DNA of 43,628 bases, from the NCBI GenBank assembly GCA_019351995.1, contig JABBOD010000019.1, positions 1-43,628 on the forward strand, read 5' to 3'. Positions 33,014 to 42,588 of this stretch are shown piece after piece. The notes beneath the pieces are model-generated. The model did no database searches, was not told the origin of the DNA, and saw only the letters and a list, made by a program, of their open reading frames with translations. Made by a program: the position numbers and the translations under genes. Numbering within the stretch: the first letter of the stretch is position 1; the number at the start of each line of letters is the position of its first letter. The stretch is from Acidobacteriota bacterium (GTDB lineage: Bacteria > Actinomycetota > Actinomycetes > Actinomycetales > Microbacteriaceae).

Positions 33014-34168
33014 TCATTCCGAATGCGCCATCCGTCGACGGATGGCGCGCGCCCACGGCAAAGCTCGCACGACCGTATTTGCAGCCAGCCCACCATTGGC
33101 TGCGAGCAGCCTCACCCGTGTATGCCGTGATGGGTACAGCTTGCTGTCGTTGACGTAGTGCGAGCCCAGGTTGGGCTCGAGGGACTGCACGTTCGGCTCG
33201 GCGAGCGCGCGGTTGATCGTCGCAACTCGGCCGAGAACGCCCGGACCAAATGCTGCGAACCGCTCGTCGTAGGCATCGCCATAACTGAACATAGTTTGAC
33301 CGATGTGGAAGAGGACTCGCATGTAGATCAGTTGCGTGCCTGCGGTGAGTGCGTAGACAGCAAGCTGGTTGTCGGCCCGGTAGCGCGAGGTCACTTCGCG
33401 AAACCACGGTTCGTACCCCATCACTCTCAGCCCGCTTCCGCCACGAGCCGGATCACCTTTCCAACCCGATGCTTGAAGGTCGATGTATTGCTCGATTGCA
33501 TCGTGCTCCGCGCCACGGTCATGGATCTGCAAGGTCGCGCCTAACGCGGCTTCGAGACTCCCCTTCCGTTTCGCCACTGTCTTACGAGTCTGAGCGGAGG
33601 CGTGATCAAGGGCAAATGACGGCTCGCAAGAGAGGACCATCGGTGCACGCTCCGATTCTCGACGCTCCTGCGTCACTTGCGTGGCGTACGCGAAATCTCG
33701 CCTTTCCCGCTCGAACAACCCGATGCCGAGGCGTGCTGACACCTCGCGGATCGCATCCTCATAGGCATCGCCCGCGGGAACGGTCCTCAGGTCCAGCAAC
33801 CGGGGCAGACCCAGTGACCGCAGCCCCAGAAAGAGCGCCTCCAAGCTCTCGACCGCGCGATCGGATCGAATGAGAGGGTGATTCCACGTTGACTCTTTGT
33901 CTAGAAAAGCGTTCTCGGTCGAGATTCCTCGGGGTGGCAGGCCGGTGAGAATCCGAAACGGCGCGACTGGCATCATGGCGACGAACTCTGAGGCGTCCTC
34001 CACCACCACCAGGCGCATCCCCTTCGCAGACTCCACGTGCCGGCTCGCGGGCTCCACCATTCTCGGATCCAGAAATGGGTACGGGTTCAGCGAACGTTCC
34101 AGAAGAGCACTCCATCGGGCCAAGTCGCTCGCATCCATCTCGGCGACCCCCACCACGCGCGCCTTCAT
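33014..34168 (-). CDS. FemAB/CelD-like GNAT-fold acyltransferase, array copy 4
   Basis: Product of 384 aa. It starts MKARVVGVAEMDASDLARW like copies 1 and 3, with NPYPFLDPR and LPRLLDLRTVP in the N-terminal half. The C-terminal half has IDLQASGWKGDPARGG, YEPWFREVTSRYRA, GDAYDERFAAFGPGVLGR and LYPSRH. It departs from the family where others read FFDPNMxPxYVDS: here it is SLEPNLGSHYVNDS, so the Asp-Pro-Asn step is changed to Glu-Pro-Asn. ATG 34168 overlaps the stop of copy 3. The substrate is unknown; related folds move acyl or aminoacyl groups onto cell-envelope molecules. Confidence 0.8.
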   Translation of the reverse strand: MKARVVGVAEMDASDLARWSALLERSLNPYPFLDPRMVEPASRHVESAKGMRLVVVEDASEFVAMMPVAPFRILTGLPPRGISTENAFLDKESTWNHPLIRSDRAVESLEALFLGLRSLGLPRLLDLRTVPAGDAYEDAIREVSARLGIGLFERERRDFAYATQVTQERRESERAPMVLSCEPSFALDHASAQTRKTVAKRKGSLEAALGATLQIHDRGAEHDAIEQYIDLQASGWKGDPARGGSGLRVMGYEPWFREVTSRYRADNQLAVYALTAGTQLIYMRVLFHIGQTMFSYGDAYDERFAAFGPGVLGRVATINRALAEPNVQSLEPNLGSHYVNDSKLYPSRHTRVRLLAANGGLAANTVVRALPWARAIRRRMAHSE

Positions 34169-35304
34169 CGGGCGAACCTATCCCGCAATCGTCGCGCCGT
34201 GGGGAGCGCCCGAAGCACCGCCTTCGATACTCCACCCCGTGGTGCGAGAAGCAGACTCACGAAGCGGCGACGGTGCGGATACAGGTGAGTGCTGTCGACG
34301 TATTTGGGATGCATGCTCGAATCGTAGAAATCCACCGGGTAGTCGATCATGCTCCGACTGATGACCGCCAGCCGGCCCAGGCCTCCTGCGCCATACTGCG
34401 CGAAGTCTTCGTTGAACGCATCGTGAACGGCGAACAGCCCATTGCCCGATCGAAATCTCACGGCGGAATAAATCGTCTCTGTTCCTGCAGTCATCAAGAA
34501 AACCGACAACCTTCCCTCGCTTCGGAACGAGGCAGTCGCGTCTTTGAACCAACGGTCCTGGCCGGTGACGAGAAAAGCACCGCCTCCGCGTGTGAGGTCG
34601 CCCTTCCACCCCGATGCCTGGAGTCGAAGGAACTCCGCCAGAGCATCGGGATCCGGTCCGCGATCCACCAGCGAGAGTTCGCCCCCGAATTGATGTTGGA
34701 GTTCACGCAAAGAACGAGAAAACCGTTTGCGGGTTCGGTGGCTGAGATGCTCAAGCCGGAGCTGGACGGGCGCGCTGTCGAGTAACGGCACCTCGGGCCG
34801 GGTCTCGTCGGTGCGATGCACGTATGCGTACTCCTGCCCGCCACGCTCGATAATGGGCACATGTGCGGCCTCGGCGGCGAGGTACCACGCTTCGGTGAGC
34901 GGCCCTTCCGGCATTCGTTCGAGATCGATGAGCCCCGGAAGGTGGAGCCGTCGCGCTTCTCCTAAAAGACATTCGATTGCTTCGGCGGCCCGCGTCGCGT
35001 CGACCAACGGGTGCCATCGCTCGGATTCGGTCCTGAGGAAGAGGGTGCCGGTTGTGATGGCGTTGATCGGTAGGCCCCGAATCCTTCGTTTCATCTTTTC
35101 AAAGGCCAACACCGCCAGCAGCTGGGAGCCGTCCTCGACCAGGAGAAGTTGGGTGGACTGTGCGTCTTCCCTGTATCGCCCGGCCGACGCGAGGAAGAAC
35201 GGCTCGAGGAACGGGTTAGGCTCCGATGCGCGCTGAGCGAGTTGCTGCCATCGCTCGATGTCGCTGGGGGTGACTTCGGTGAGCGCGATGACCCTGGCCT
35301 TCAC
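34165..35304 (-). CDS. FemAB/CelD-like GNAT-fold acyltransferase, array copy 3
   Basis: Product of 379 aa. It starts MKARVIALTEVTPSDIERW, with EPNPFLEPFFLASAGR and LPGLIDLERMP in the N-terminal half. The C-terminal Acetyltransf_6 half has LRLQASGWKGDLTRGG, QDRWFKDATASFRS, HDAFNEDFAQYGAGGLGR, FYDSSMHPKYVDS and LYPHRRR. The N-terminal half probably is a second, degenerate GNAT fold, as in FemA/FemX; this is inference from length and arrangement. No signal peptide and no membrane helix are seen, so it is likely cytoplasmic. It overlaps both neighbours by 4 nt. Confidence 0.82.
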   Translation of the reverse strand: MKARVIALTEVTPSDIERWQQLAQRASEPNPFLEPFFLASAGRYREDAQSTQLLLVEDGSQLLAVLAFEKMKRRIRGLPINAITTGTLFLRTESERWHPLVDATRAAEAIECLLGEARRLHLPGLIDLERMPEGPLTEAWYLAAEAAHVPIIERGGQEYAYVHRTDETRPEVPLLDSAPVQLRLEHLSHRTRKRFSRSLRELQHQFGGELSLVDRGPDPDALAEFLRLQASGWKGDLTRGGGAFLVTGQDRWFKDATASFRSEGRLSVFLMTAGTETIYSAVRFRSGNGLFAVHDAFNEDFAQYGAGGLGRLAVISRSMIDYPVDFYDSSMHPKYVDSTHLYPHRRRFVSLLLAPRGGVSKAVLRALPTARRLRDRFAR

Positions 35305-36506
35305 GGTTCGCTCCGATCGGCCGCCTCGTGTGTGGCCTGGGCGCGAAGCGCGTTTCGCACTCGTCGCATAACCGGAATCGACCGAACGAGCGCGTTCGGC
35401 ACTAGACCGCGCGTCGCGATCAGAAGGCTGACGTACCGCCGACGGTCGGGATAGAGTTTCGAGCTTTCCGCGTGGCGGGGGTGCATGTTGGGGTCAAAGA
35501 AGTCTGCACTTGTATCCGACATCGAGTGCTCGAGTACGGCTAGGCGACCGAGGGCTCCGGGGCGGAACTTGGAGAATGTCTCGTCATAGGCATCCTGGGC
35601 CGCGAAAAGTCCGCGACCGGACCTTATCGCGACCTGCATGTAAAGCGTCACCTTTCCGTCGGTCAGGGCGAATACGGATAGCCCGTTCTCCGCACGGAAG
35701 GCCGCGGCAGCCTCCGCGAACCAGGTGTCGTACCCTGTGGTTCGGATTGCGTTGCCGCCGCGATCGGCCTTGCCTTTCCATCCGGCTGCTTGGAGGTCGA
35801 GAAACTCCTCAAGGGCATCGGGGTCGTTGCCGCGATCTATGAGAGTCAGCGATCCACCGGTGTGGCGTTCGAGAGCGCGGAAGTGCTGCAAGTACCTCTT
35901 CCCAGAGCTTGCGCTCAACTGGTCCAGTTTCAGTCGAGCGACTGTGACCGCTTCGGAACCGGTCTTCAATGAGGGCAGGGGAAGGTCTTCTGGCCCACGA
36001 AGGCGGAACGCGTACTCCAGGCTGCCACGCTCAACAATGCGAATCTTCGACCTGGCGGCCGCCGCCAAAAGGGCGGCTCCGAGAGGGGTGTCGATCGGAA
36101 ATCCCTCCATATCAACGAGTCCGGGCACGTCAGCATTTCGCAGCCCCCGGAGCAAACCCTCCCAAGCATCGACGGGATGGTCTGGATCGATGAGCGGAAA
36201 GTGGCGCGCGGTCCAACGGGACCCGAATGGCGATGCCGACGACAACGCAGCCACGTGAAGGCCGCGGATTCGCCGCTCCACCGGATTGAGACACATGAGC
36301 GCTCGAATGGCTTGAGAATCTTCCACAATGAGTAGCCGCGTCGTCGCAGCACCGTCTGATGGATGACCGAATGGCAGGAGCCAGCGTGGATCCAAGAATG
36401 CATTCGATTCCATGGCCCGCGCCGCGAGGGTGTGCCATCGCTCGATATCGCCCGGACCGAGGCCGGTCAGCGCAACCACTCTGGTCTTCAGATGCATTGC
36501 GGTCAT
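35301..36506 (-). CDS. FemAB/CelD-like GNAT-fold acyltransferase, array copy 2
   Basis: Product of 401 aa from ATG 36506 (overlaps the copy 1 stop); ATG 36497 (MHLKTRVVAL) would fit the sibling N-termini equally well. The N-terminal half has ESNAFLDPRWLLPFG and VPGLVDMEGFP. The C-terminal half has LDLQAAGWKGKADRGG, YDTWFAEAAAAFRA, QDAYDETFSKFRPGALGR, FFDPNMHPRHAES and LYPDRRR. A longer charged C-terminal tail (ALRAQATHEAADRSEP) marks this copy. No membrane segment is seen. The active residue is not known for this family, so catalysis is inferred from the fold only. Confidence 0.82.
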   Translation of the reverse strand: MTAMHLKTRVVALTGLGPGDIERWHTLAARAMESNAFLDPRWLLPFGHPSDGAATTRLLIVEDSQAIRALMCLNPVERRIRGLHVAALSSASPFGSRWTARHFPLIDPDHPVDAWEGLLRGLRNADVPGLVDMEGFPIDTPLGAALLAAAARSKIRIVERGSLEYAFRLRGPEDLPLPSLKTGSEAVTVARLKLDQLSASSGKRYLQHFRALERHTGGSLTLIDRGNDPDALEEFLDLQAAGWKGKADRGGNAIRTTGYDTWFAEAAAAFRAENGLSVFALTDGKVTLYMQVAIRSGRGLFAAQDAYDETFSKFRPGALGRLAVLEHSMSDTSADFFDPNMHPRHAESSKLYPDRRRYVSLLIATRGLVPNALVRSIPVMRRVRNALRAQATHEAADRSEP

Positions 36507-37663
36507 GACGGCCCGACCACGGATCGGGCACGACGCAGAGCCGCCGAGGTCCGCAAGGCGAGCCTCGCGAAGGGCACCCGACTGAAGACGACGAATCGAG
36601 TGTAACGACGGCGATCTGGATACAGAGACGTGCTATCGACGTAGGACGGCCGCATGTTGGGATCAAAGACGCGTGTATCCGACCCTGCGGCGAGGTATTC
36701 CAGTATCGCGAGGCGACCTAGACTGCCAGCTCGAAATTGCGATAAGTCCTCGTTGTAGGCGTCCTGAGCTCCGAAAGTGACTTCTCCGGAGCGAAGAACA
36801 ACCGCCATGTAGATGGTCGCTGTTGGGGTGGACAGAGTGAACACCGACAGTGCACCGCTTTCACGGAAAGCGTCGGTGGCCTTAGTGAACCAGAGGTCGT
36901 CTCCGGTGACTCGAAAGGCGATGCCTCCCCGTGAAGCATCGCCTTTCCAACCAGATGCCTGGAAATCGAGAAAGTCTGTGATCGCCGCTGGATCCGCTCC
37001 ACGGTCGGAGATGGTCAGCCGAGTACCGGATTGCTCCTCCAGTCTTCGACAGAAAGACTCGAATCGCCTTCTAGTACGGCTGCTGAGATGTTGAACTGCG
37101 ATTCGGGCCTGCCGCACGTTAGATGGATCACAGGCTTCAGTTCTCGTCTTCGCCGGCACCTCGTCACTTCGTTCGGTGAAGAAGCAATAGGCGTACTCAA
37201 GACTTTCGCATTCCTCTACGTGAATGTTCAGAGCTTCAGCCGCGGCAAGAAGAGCGTCGTGTAATGGTCCGCTGCCGGGAAAAAACTCCAGTTCAAGAAC
37301 GCGGGGGAGCCGCACGTTCCCCGGAGGACGAAGGAGCGCTTCAAGCGCCTCGACGGGGCGGTCCGGATCAACAAGTGGGTAGCGTCGCGTGCTGTAGTCC
37401 CACGAGGCGAATCGCATCACCCGCATTGGAATCCGGAAAATGCGTTGAGTATGCACCTCGAACCCCATAACAGCGAGGAGCCGGTCCCCATCTTCAATGA
37501 AGAGGAATCGCTTGTCGCGCATTTCACTATTCGGATGACCGCCGGGTACGAGGAATCGCGGGTCGAGGAAGGCGTTCGGCTCGATGGCGCGATCAGCCAG
37601 ATCTCGCCACCGGTCGTAATCGACCTCGCCGACGTCGGCCAAGGTGACGATTCGGGCTCTCAT
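36503..37663 (-). CDS. FemAB/CelD-like GNAT-fold acyltransferase, array copy 1 (first transcribed)
   Basis: Product of 386 aa from ATG 37663, chosen because it aligns with the sibling starts (MRARIVTLADVGEVDYDRW) and has GGAGAG about 10 nt upstream; the frame is open further upstream without family similarity. The N-terminal half has EPNAFLDPRFLVPGG and LPRVLELEFFPG. The C-terminal half has LDFQASGWKGDASRGG, DDLWFTKATDAFRE, QDAYNEDLSQFRAGSLGR, VFDPNMRPSYVDS and LYPDRRRY. The five genes together presumably act in one process; possible roles are acylation of an envelope polymer, a lipid or a secondary metabolite. Confidence 0.8.
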   Translation of the reverse strand: MRARIVTLADVGEVDYDRWRDLADRAIEPNAFLDPRFLVPGGHPNSEMRDKRFLFIEDGDRLLAVMGFEVHTQRIFRIPMRVMRFASWDYSTRRYPLVDPDRPVEALEALLRPPGNVRLPRVLELEFFPGSGPLHDALLAAAEALNIHVEECESLEYAYCFFTERSDEVPAKTRTEACDPSNVRQARIAVQHLSSRTRRRFESFCRRLEEQSGTRLTISDRGADPAAITDFLDFQASGWKGDASRGGIAFRVTGDDLWFTKATDAFRESGALSVFTLSTPTATIYMAVVLRSGEVTFGAQDAYNEDLSQFRAGSLGRLAILEYLAAGSDTRVFDPNMRPSYVDSTSLYPDRRRYTRFVVFSRVPFARLALRTSAALRRARSVVGPS

Positions 37664-37812
37664 CCCAGGGCTCTCTCCGGTTGGTTGCACTAGGTGTTCA
37701 GCGCCGCGCGACCGCTCGACGAAAACCAGGGTATCGCTCACCCGGCCATTGCCGCGCCTGTCATGGGCCGACGGTAGCCAGGGGTTTATGGCACGAGGTG
37801 CGAGCCGCACGC
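37664..37812. other. Gap between the acyltransferase array and the ABC exporter
   Basis: The 149 bp hold no supported gene. The array promoter should be here. Minus-strand TACCCT near 37726-37731 is a possible -10, but no good -35 was found. No terminator hairpin for the permease gene was recognised. Confidence 0.3.
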
Positions 37813-38856
37813 TCAGGCGATGCGGTTCCCCGACGCGAGGCGTCTCGCCGGGGTACGCGTCAGCGTCACGGCTCCGATCAGCGCGGCGACCGCGACTGCG
37901 AACTGCAGCAGCAGCCCGACGAACCAATTCGGGACCGTGCTGTCGATGACCTCACGAGCGGAGGGTGAGGACGGGACGATGCTGGGGGTGCAGTCCGAAA
38001 CAGAGGTCTGGATCACCGGGGCGATCTGCGCGCCGCGCTCGGCGAACTTCAGGGAGCCGAACAAGTCGTCGGGATTGCCGCTCGAATCGTAGTGCGCGGG
38101 CACGGCGTCGGCCAGCACGACGTAGGGGTTCGCGGCCAGCATCCACCAGACCTTGTCGAAGCCGGGGACGGAGTCGACGTAATCGGGCTGCACCTGGCAG
38201 ACCCCGGATCCATTGTCGTAGGAGGCGTGCACGGTGTGGTGGGTCTGGAGCGCGAAGCCCCCCAACGCGAAACCGATCAGCGTGCCGACGCTGAGTGCCG
38301 CCACGACGAGATAGGTCACCACCACCGAGAAGAGGGGGCGGCGGATGATGCCGGAGAGTCCGACGCCGACCGCCGAGACGACCCCGAGCTCGGCCGCGAG
38401 CACGGCGATCGAGATGCCGATCGTCGAACCCTGCACTCCGCCGAGCACCTGGGCGGCGATCAGGAATGGGACGGACACCGCAAGAAAGGCGAGCGCGGTG
38501 AACCACGCGGCGAGGAACTTGCCGAGCACCAGCTGCGGCGTCGTCACGAGCGTCACCTGCGTGGTCGCGAGAGTCCCGGCTTCGCGATCGCCGTTGATCG
38601 CGTTGCCGCTCAGAGCCGGCGCGACCAGGGTGCCGAGCAGCAGAACGAAGTAGATCACCGTCGAGAAGAGAGCGGGCCCGGCCGTCTGGGCGCCGGAGGC
38701 GGAAGCGATTCCCCCGAGCGTGATGGCGAGCAGCACCGTCACGACCAGCAGCAGCAGCATGAAGACCCCGAGCAGCACGTACCACGCGACGCCGCGCACG
38801 CGTTGCCGCAATTCGATCGATGCGATGAGCCAGAGCCCACGCCAGAAGCCGGTCAT
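37813..38856 (-). CDS. ABC-2-type transporter permease
   Basis: Product of 347 aa with about six predicted membrane helices. The N-terminal IASIELRQRVRGVAWYVLLG is a typical ABC-2 start, with helix 1 following. A block ALSGNAINGDREAGTLATTQVTLV (about 94-117; the DREAGTL motif is the ABC-2 hallmark) is clear. A roughly 85-residue extracytoplasmic loop before the last helix has two Cys (GVCQVQ and SDCTPS) that may pair. With the ATPase it forms an exporter of unknown cargo. ATG 38856 overlaps the ATPase stop by 4 nt. Confidence 0.88.
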   Translation of the reverse strand: MTGFWRGLWLIASIELRQRVRGVAWYVLLGVFMLLLLVVTVLLAITLGGIASASGAQTAGPALFSTVIYFVLLLGTLVAPALSGNAINGDREAGTLATTQVTLVTTPQLVLGKFLAAWFTALAFLAVSVPFLIAAQVLGGVQGSTIGISIAVLAAELGVVSAVGVGLSGIIRRPLFSVVVTYLVVAALSVGTLIGFALGGFALQTHHTVHASYDNGSGVCQVQPDYVDSVPGFDKVWWMLAANPYVVLADAVPAHYDSSGNPDDLFGSLKFAERGAQIAPVIQTSVSDCTPSIVPSSPSAREVIDSTVPNWFVGLLLQFAVAVAALIGAVTLTRTPARRLASGNRIA

Positions 38857-39788
38857 CGTGCACCTCCTCCATTCAGATCAAGGAAGGTCTGCTCCAGATC
38901 GCCGACCGAGGGTGCGTATTCGGTCACCGGAACACCCTCGGCGATCAACCGACCGAGCAGCGCGGCCGCCGCGCGCTCCCCTGGCAACGCGATCAGCGTC
39001 TCGGCAGGGTCCGACGTCGACCTCGGCGTCATGGACTCCCGGGCGAGTGCAGCCGCAAGGGAATCCGGATCGAGGGTGCGGATTCGCCATTCCCGTGGCT
39101 TCGACTGGGCGGCAGTCACCCGTTCTTCCGTGACGGTCGCGCCACGCTCGAGGAACACGGCATCGTCGGCGATCTCGTCGAGTTCCGAGAGCACGTGACT
39201 GGCGATGAGGATGGTGCGTCCCTCCCCGGCAAGCCGGCGCACCAGCTCGCGCAACGCCACCCGCGCGCCCGGGTCGAGCCCGGAGGCCGGTTCGTCGAGC
39301 AGGAGCACCCTCGGGTCGTGCACCAGTGCACGCGCGAGACTGAGTCGCTGCTTCTGGCCGCGACTCAGCACACGGGTGGGGCGCTCCGAGAACTCGACGA
39401 GGTCGACGAGCTCGATCAGTTCGCGGGCACGGACGGATGCGGCATTCCGGCTCGCGCCGTACAACTGCCCGGTCAGCTCCAGCGTCGCCCGCACCGTCAG
39501 TGCCGCCCAGGAACCGAGCACATCGGGCATCCAGCCGAGCAGCGAGCGCACCTCGCGCGACTCGGTCACCGGGTCGTGTCCGTCGATGCGGATACTGCCG
39601 CGCTCCGGCACCAGCAGCGTCGCCAGCATGAGCAGCAGAGTGGTCTTGCCGGAGCCGTTCGGGCCCACTAGCGCGGTCACGCGACCTGGCCGCGCGTCGA
39701 AGCTCACGTCGCTGACCGCCGCCACCTTCCCGAAGCTGCGGGCGAGGCCCACGACCCGGATGCCGCAATCTGAGTTCTGCTCGCTCAT
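38853..39788 (-). CDS. ABC transporter ATP-binding protein
   Basis: Product of 311 aa. Walker A is GPNGSGKTT (42-50), the signature LSRGQKQRLSLARAL (141-155; Arg-Gly in place of Ser-Gly), Walker B VLLLDEP (161-167), and the switch His is in IASHVLSELDE. The C-terminal about 80 residues form the DUF4162-like extension of drug- and antibiotic-type ABC exporters. TAAGGT lies 6 nt before ATG 39788, as at the lipid kinase gene. It is divergent from hisS. Confidence 0.92.
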   Translation of the reverse strand: MSEQNSDCGIRVVGLARSFGKVAAVSDVSFDARPGRVTALVGPNGSGKTTLLLMLATLLVPERGSIRIDGHDPVTESREVRSLLGWMPDVLGSWAALTVRATLELTGQLYGASRNAASVRARELIELVDLVEFSERPTRVLSRGQKQRLSLARALVHDPRVLLLDEPASGLDPGARVALRELVRRLAGEGRTILIASHVLSELDEIADDAVFLERGATVTEERVTAAQSKPREWRIRTLDPDSLAAALARESMTPRSTSDPAETLIALPGERAAAALLGRLIAEGVPVTEYAPSVGDLEQTFLDLNGGGAR

Positions 39789-39848
39789 GGCGCGACCTTA
39801 GCAGGCGCCACGAAACGGCTCGGAGCAAGACTGCGACAGAATCGTCGC
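39789..39848. promoter_or_regulatory. Divergent leaderless-type promoters, ABC exporter and hisS
   Basis: Minus strand: TAAGGT (39800-39795), 6 nt before ATG 39788. Plus strand: CAGAAT (39837-39842), 6 nt before ATG 39849. Neither start has a Shine-Dalgarno. Confidence 0.5.
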
Positions 39849-41135
39849 ATGGCGAATCAGGTCAATCCTCCCCGCGGCATGCGCGACTTCCTCCCGGCCG
39901 AGAAGGCACGGCGCGAGCGCCTGCTGTCCGTCATCCGGGAAAGCTACCGTGCCCACGGCTTCGACGAGATCGAGACGCCGGTCGTCGAGGACAGTGACCG
40001 TCTGCACGCCGGACTCGGTGGCGACAACGAGAAACTCGCCTTCGGGGTGCTCAAACGCGGACTCACGCACGAAGACTTGCAGGCCGCAGCCGAACCGCTC
40101 GACCTGGTCGACCTCGGGCTGCGCTTCGACCTGACGGTGCCGCTCGCCCGCTTCTACGCGAGTCACCGCTCGGAGCTGCCGAGCGTGTTCCGCTCGATCC
40201 AGCTTGCGCCCGTCTGGCGAGCCGAAAGACCGCAGAAGGGCCGATACCGGCAGTTCGTGCAGTGCGACATCGACATCATCGGCGAGTCGGGCATCCGCGC
40301 CGAAGCGGAACTGCTGGTGGCCACGCTGGCGACGGTCGACGCGCTGGGACTGAGCGACGCCGTCATCCGGATCAACGATCGCCGGCTGCTGATCGGCATG
40401 CTCGACGCGCTCGGTTTCGCCGAGTCGGAGCGGGATGCGGTGCTCATCACCATCGACAAACTCGACAAGATCGGCCAGGACGGTGTCGTCGCCGAGCTGC
40501 GCGCGAACGGCGCGACCCCGGCCGCCGTGGACGCGCTCGACGCTTTCTTCCGCCGACCGATGACCATGGAGCACCTGACCTTCGGCGAGCGAGCGATCCG
40601 CCGCGCCCTGCCCCAGGGTGCCGACGAGTCGGTCATCGCCGAGCTCGTGGCTCTGGGGGAGGCCGTGCACGCGGCCGTACCGCGCCCTGGCCTGCTCGAG
40701 TTCGATCCGTTCCTGGTGCGCGGCATGGGCTATTACACGGGGCCGATCTTCGAACTCGCGCACCCGAGTGTTCCGTACTCGCTGGGCGGAGGGGGGCGCT
40801 ATGACGGGATGATCGGGCGCTTCCTCGGCACCGACGTGCCGGCCACCGGTTTCTCGCTCGGCTTCGAGCGCCTCGTCGACCTGCTCGAGACGGATGCCGG
40901 CGGGGCGGCCGCCGCGACGGCGCTGCTGTACGACGCCGACGTCCCGCTCGCGGTGCTGCTCGCCCTGAAGACCGAGCTGCTTGCGGACGGCGGCCGCGTT
41001 CGGCTGGTCGCCCGGCCGAAGAACACCAAGACGCTCCTGGAGGCGCTCGCCGCCGAGGGATTCACCCGCTTCGCTTTCGTCGACGCCCGTGTCACCGGTG
41101 CCGCCGACGTCGAGCTGCGGCCCCTCGGCGTGTAA
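39849..41135 (+). CDS. hisS: Histidyl-tRNA synthetase
   Basis: Product of 428 aa, class II. It charges tRNA-His. It opens with PPRGMRDFLPAEKARRERL. Motif 2 lies around FRSIQLAPVWRAERPQKGRYRQF (split near residues 113-135), followed by QCDIDIIGE. The histidine-specific loops are GLGGDNEKLAF-type near 57 and VRGMGYYTGPIFE near 295. Motif 3 is GFSLGFERL. The anticodon-binding domain covers about 340-428. The N-terminal MANQVNPPRG is typical of the actinobacterial form. eno follows after 74 bp. Confidence 0.96.
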   Translation: MANQVNPPRGMRDFLPAEKARRERLLSVIRESYRAHGFDEIETPVVEDSDRLHAGLGGDNEKLAFGVLKRGLTHEDLQAAAEPLDLVDLGLRFDLTVPLARFYASHRSELPSVFRSIQLAPVWRAERPQKGRYRQFVQCDIDIIGESGIRAEAELLVATLATVDALGLSDAVIRINDRRLLIGMLDALGFAESERDAVLITIDKLDKIGQDGVVAELRANGATPAAVDALDAFFRRPMTMEHLTFGERAIRRALPQGADESVIAELVALGEAVHAAVPRPGLLEFDPFLVRGMGYYTGPIFELAHPSVPYSLGGGGRYDGMIGRFLGTDVPATGFSLGFERLVDLLETDAGGAAAATALLYDADVPLAVLLALKTELLADGGRVRLVARPKNTKTLLEALAAEGFTRFAFVDARVTGAADVELRPLGV

Positions 41136-41146
41136 TCACGCCGCGA

Positions 41147-42487
<1,341 letters not shown>

Positions 42488-42510
42488 CGCGCCTCGCGAG
42501 CAGGAGCCGC

Positions 42511-42582
42511 CGCGAGTGCGGGGATCGCTGCCGAGCGCGGGGTTTGCGCGGCCCGCGCTCGGCAGCGCACCCCGCGCTCGCG
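42511..42582. terminator. Compound hairpin between convergent eno and LLM oxidoreductase
   Basis: The inner stem is 15 perfect bp (42527-42541 with 42552-42566, 10-nt loop). After a 3x3 internal loop, the outer stem pairs 42512-42523 with 42570-42581 (11 bp plus a T-G wobble). There is no T-run. It sits between two converging genes and probably ends both transcripts. Confidence 0.75.
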
Positions 42583-42588
42583 AAACCG

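Larger units (their letters stand above)
31837..37663 (-). repeat. Tandem array of five paralogous acyltransferase genes
   Basis: Five genes of 379-401 aa follow one another with 4-bp ATGA overlaps (the last junction differs). Each shares, in order, an EPNxFLDPR-like N-terminal motif, LPGLxDLExxP, xLQASGWKGxxxRGG, DxWFxxAxxxFR, DAYDExFxxFxxGxLGR, FFDPNMxPxYVDS and LYPDRRR. The region is lower in GC than its flanks: three 60-base lines counted by hand (33601, 34681, 36601) gave 35, 32 and 34 G+C, against 39 in a mfd line (26101). Duplication in place, then divergence, is the simplest origin. Confidence 0.85.

Noticed and set aside
31837..37663. CRISPR-like or protein-repeat explanation for the repeated motifs
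   Set aside because: Repeats are gene-length and diverged at DNA level, with no short direct repeats or spacers; they are separate paralogous genes.
37664..37927. 88-residue N-terminal extension of array copy 1
   Set aside because: No similarity with the four siblings, overlaps the ABC permease end, and the ATG at 37663 has an RBS and matches sibling starts.
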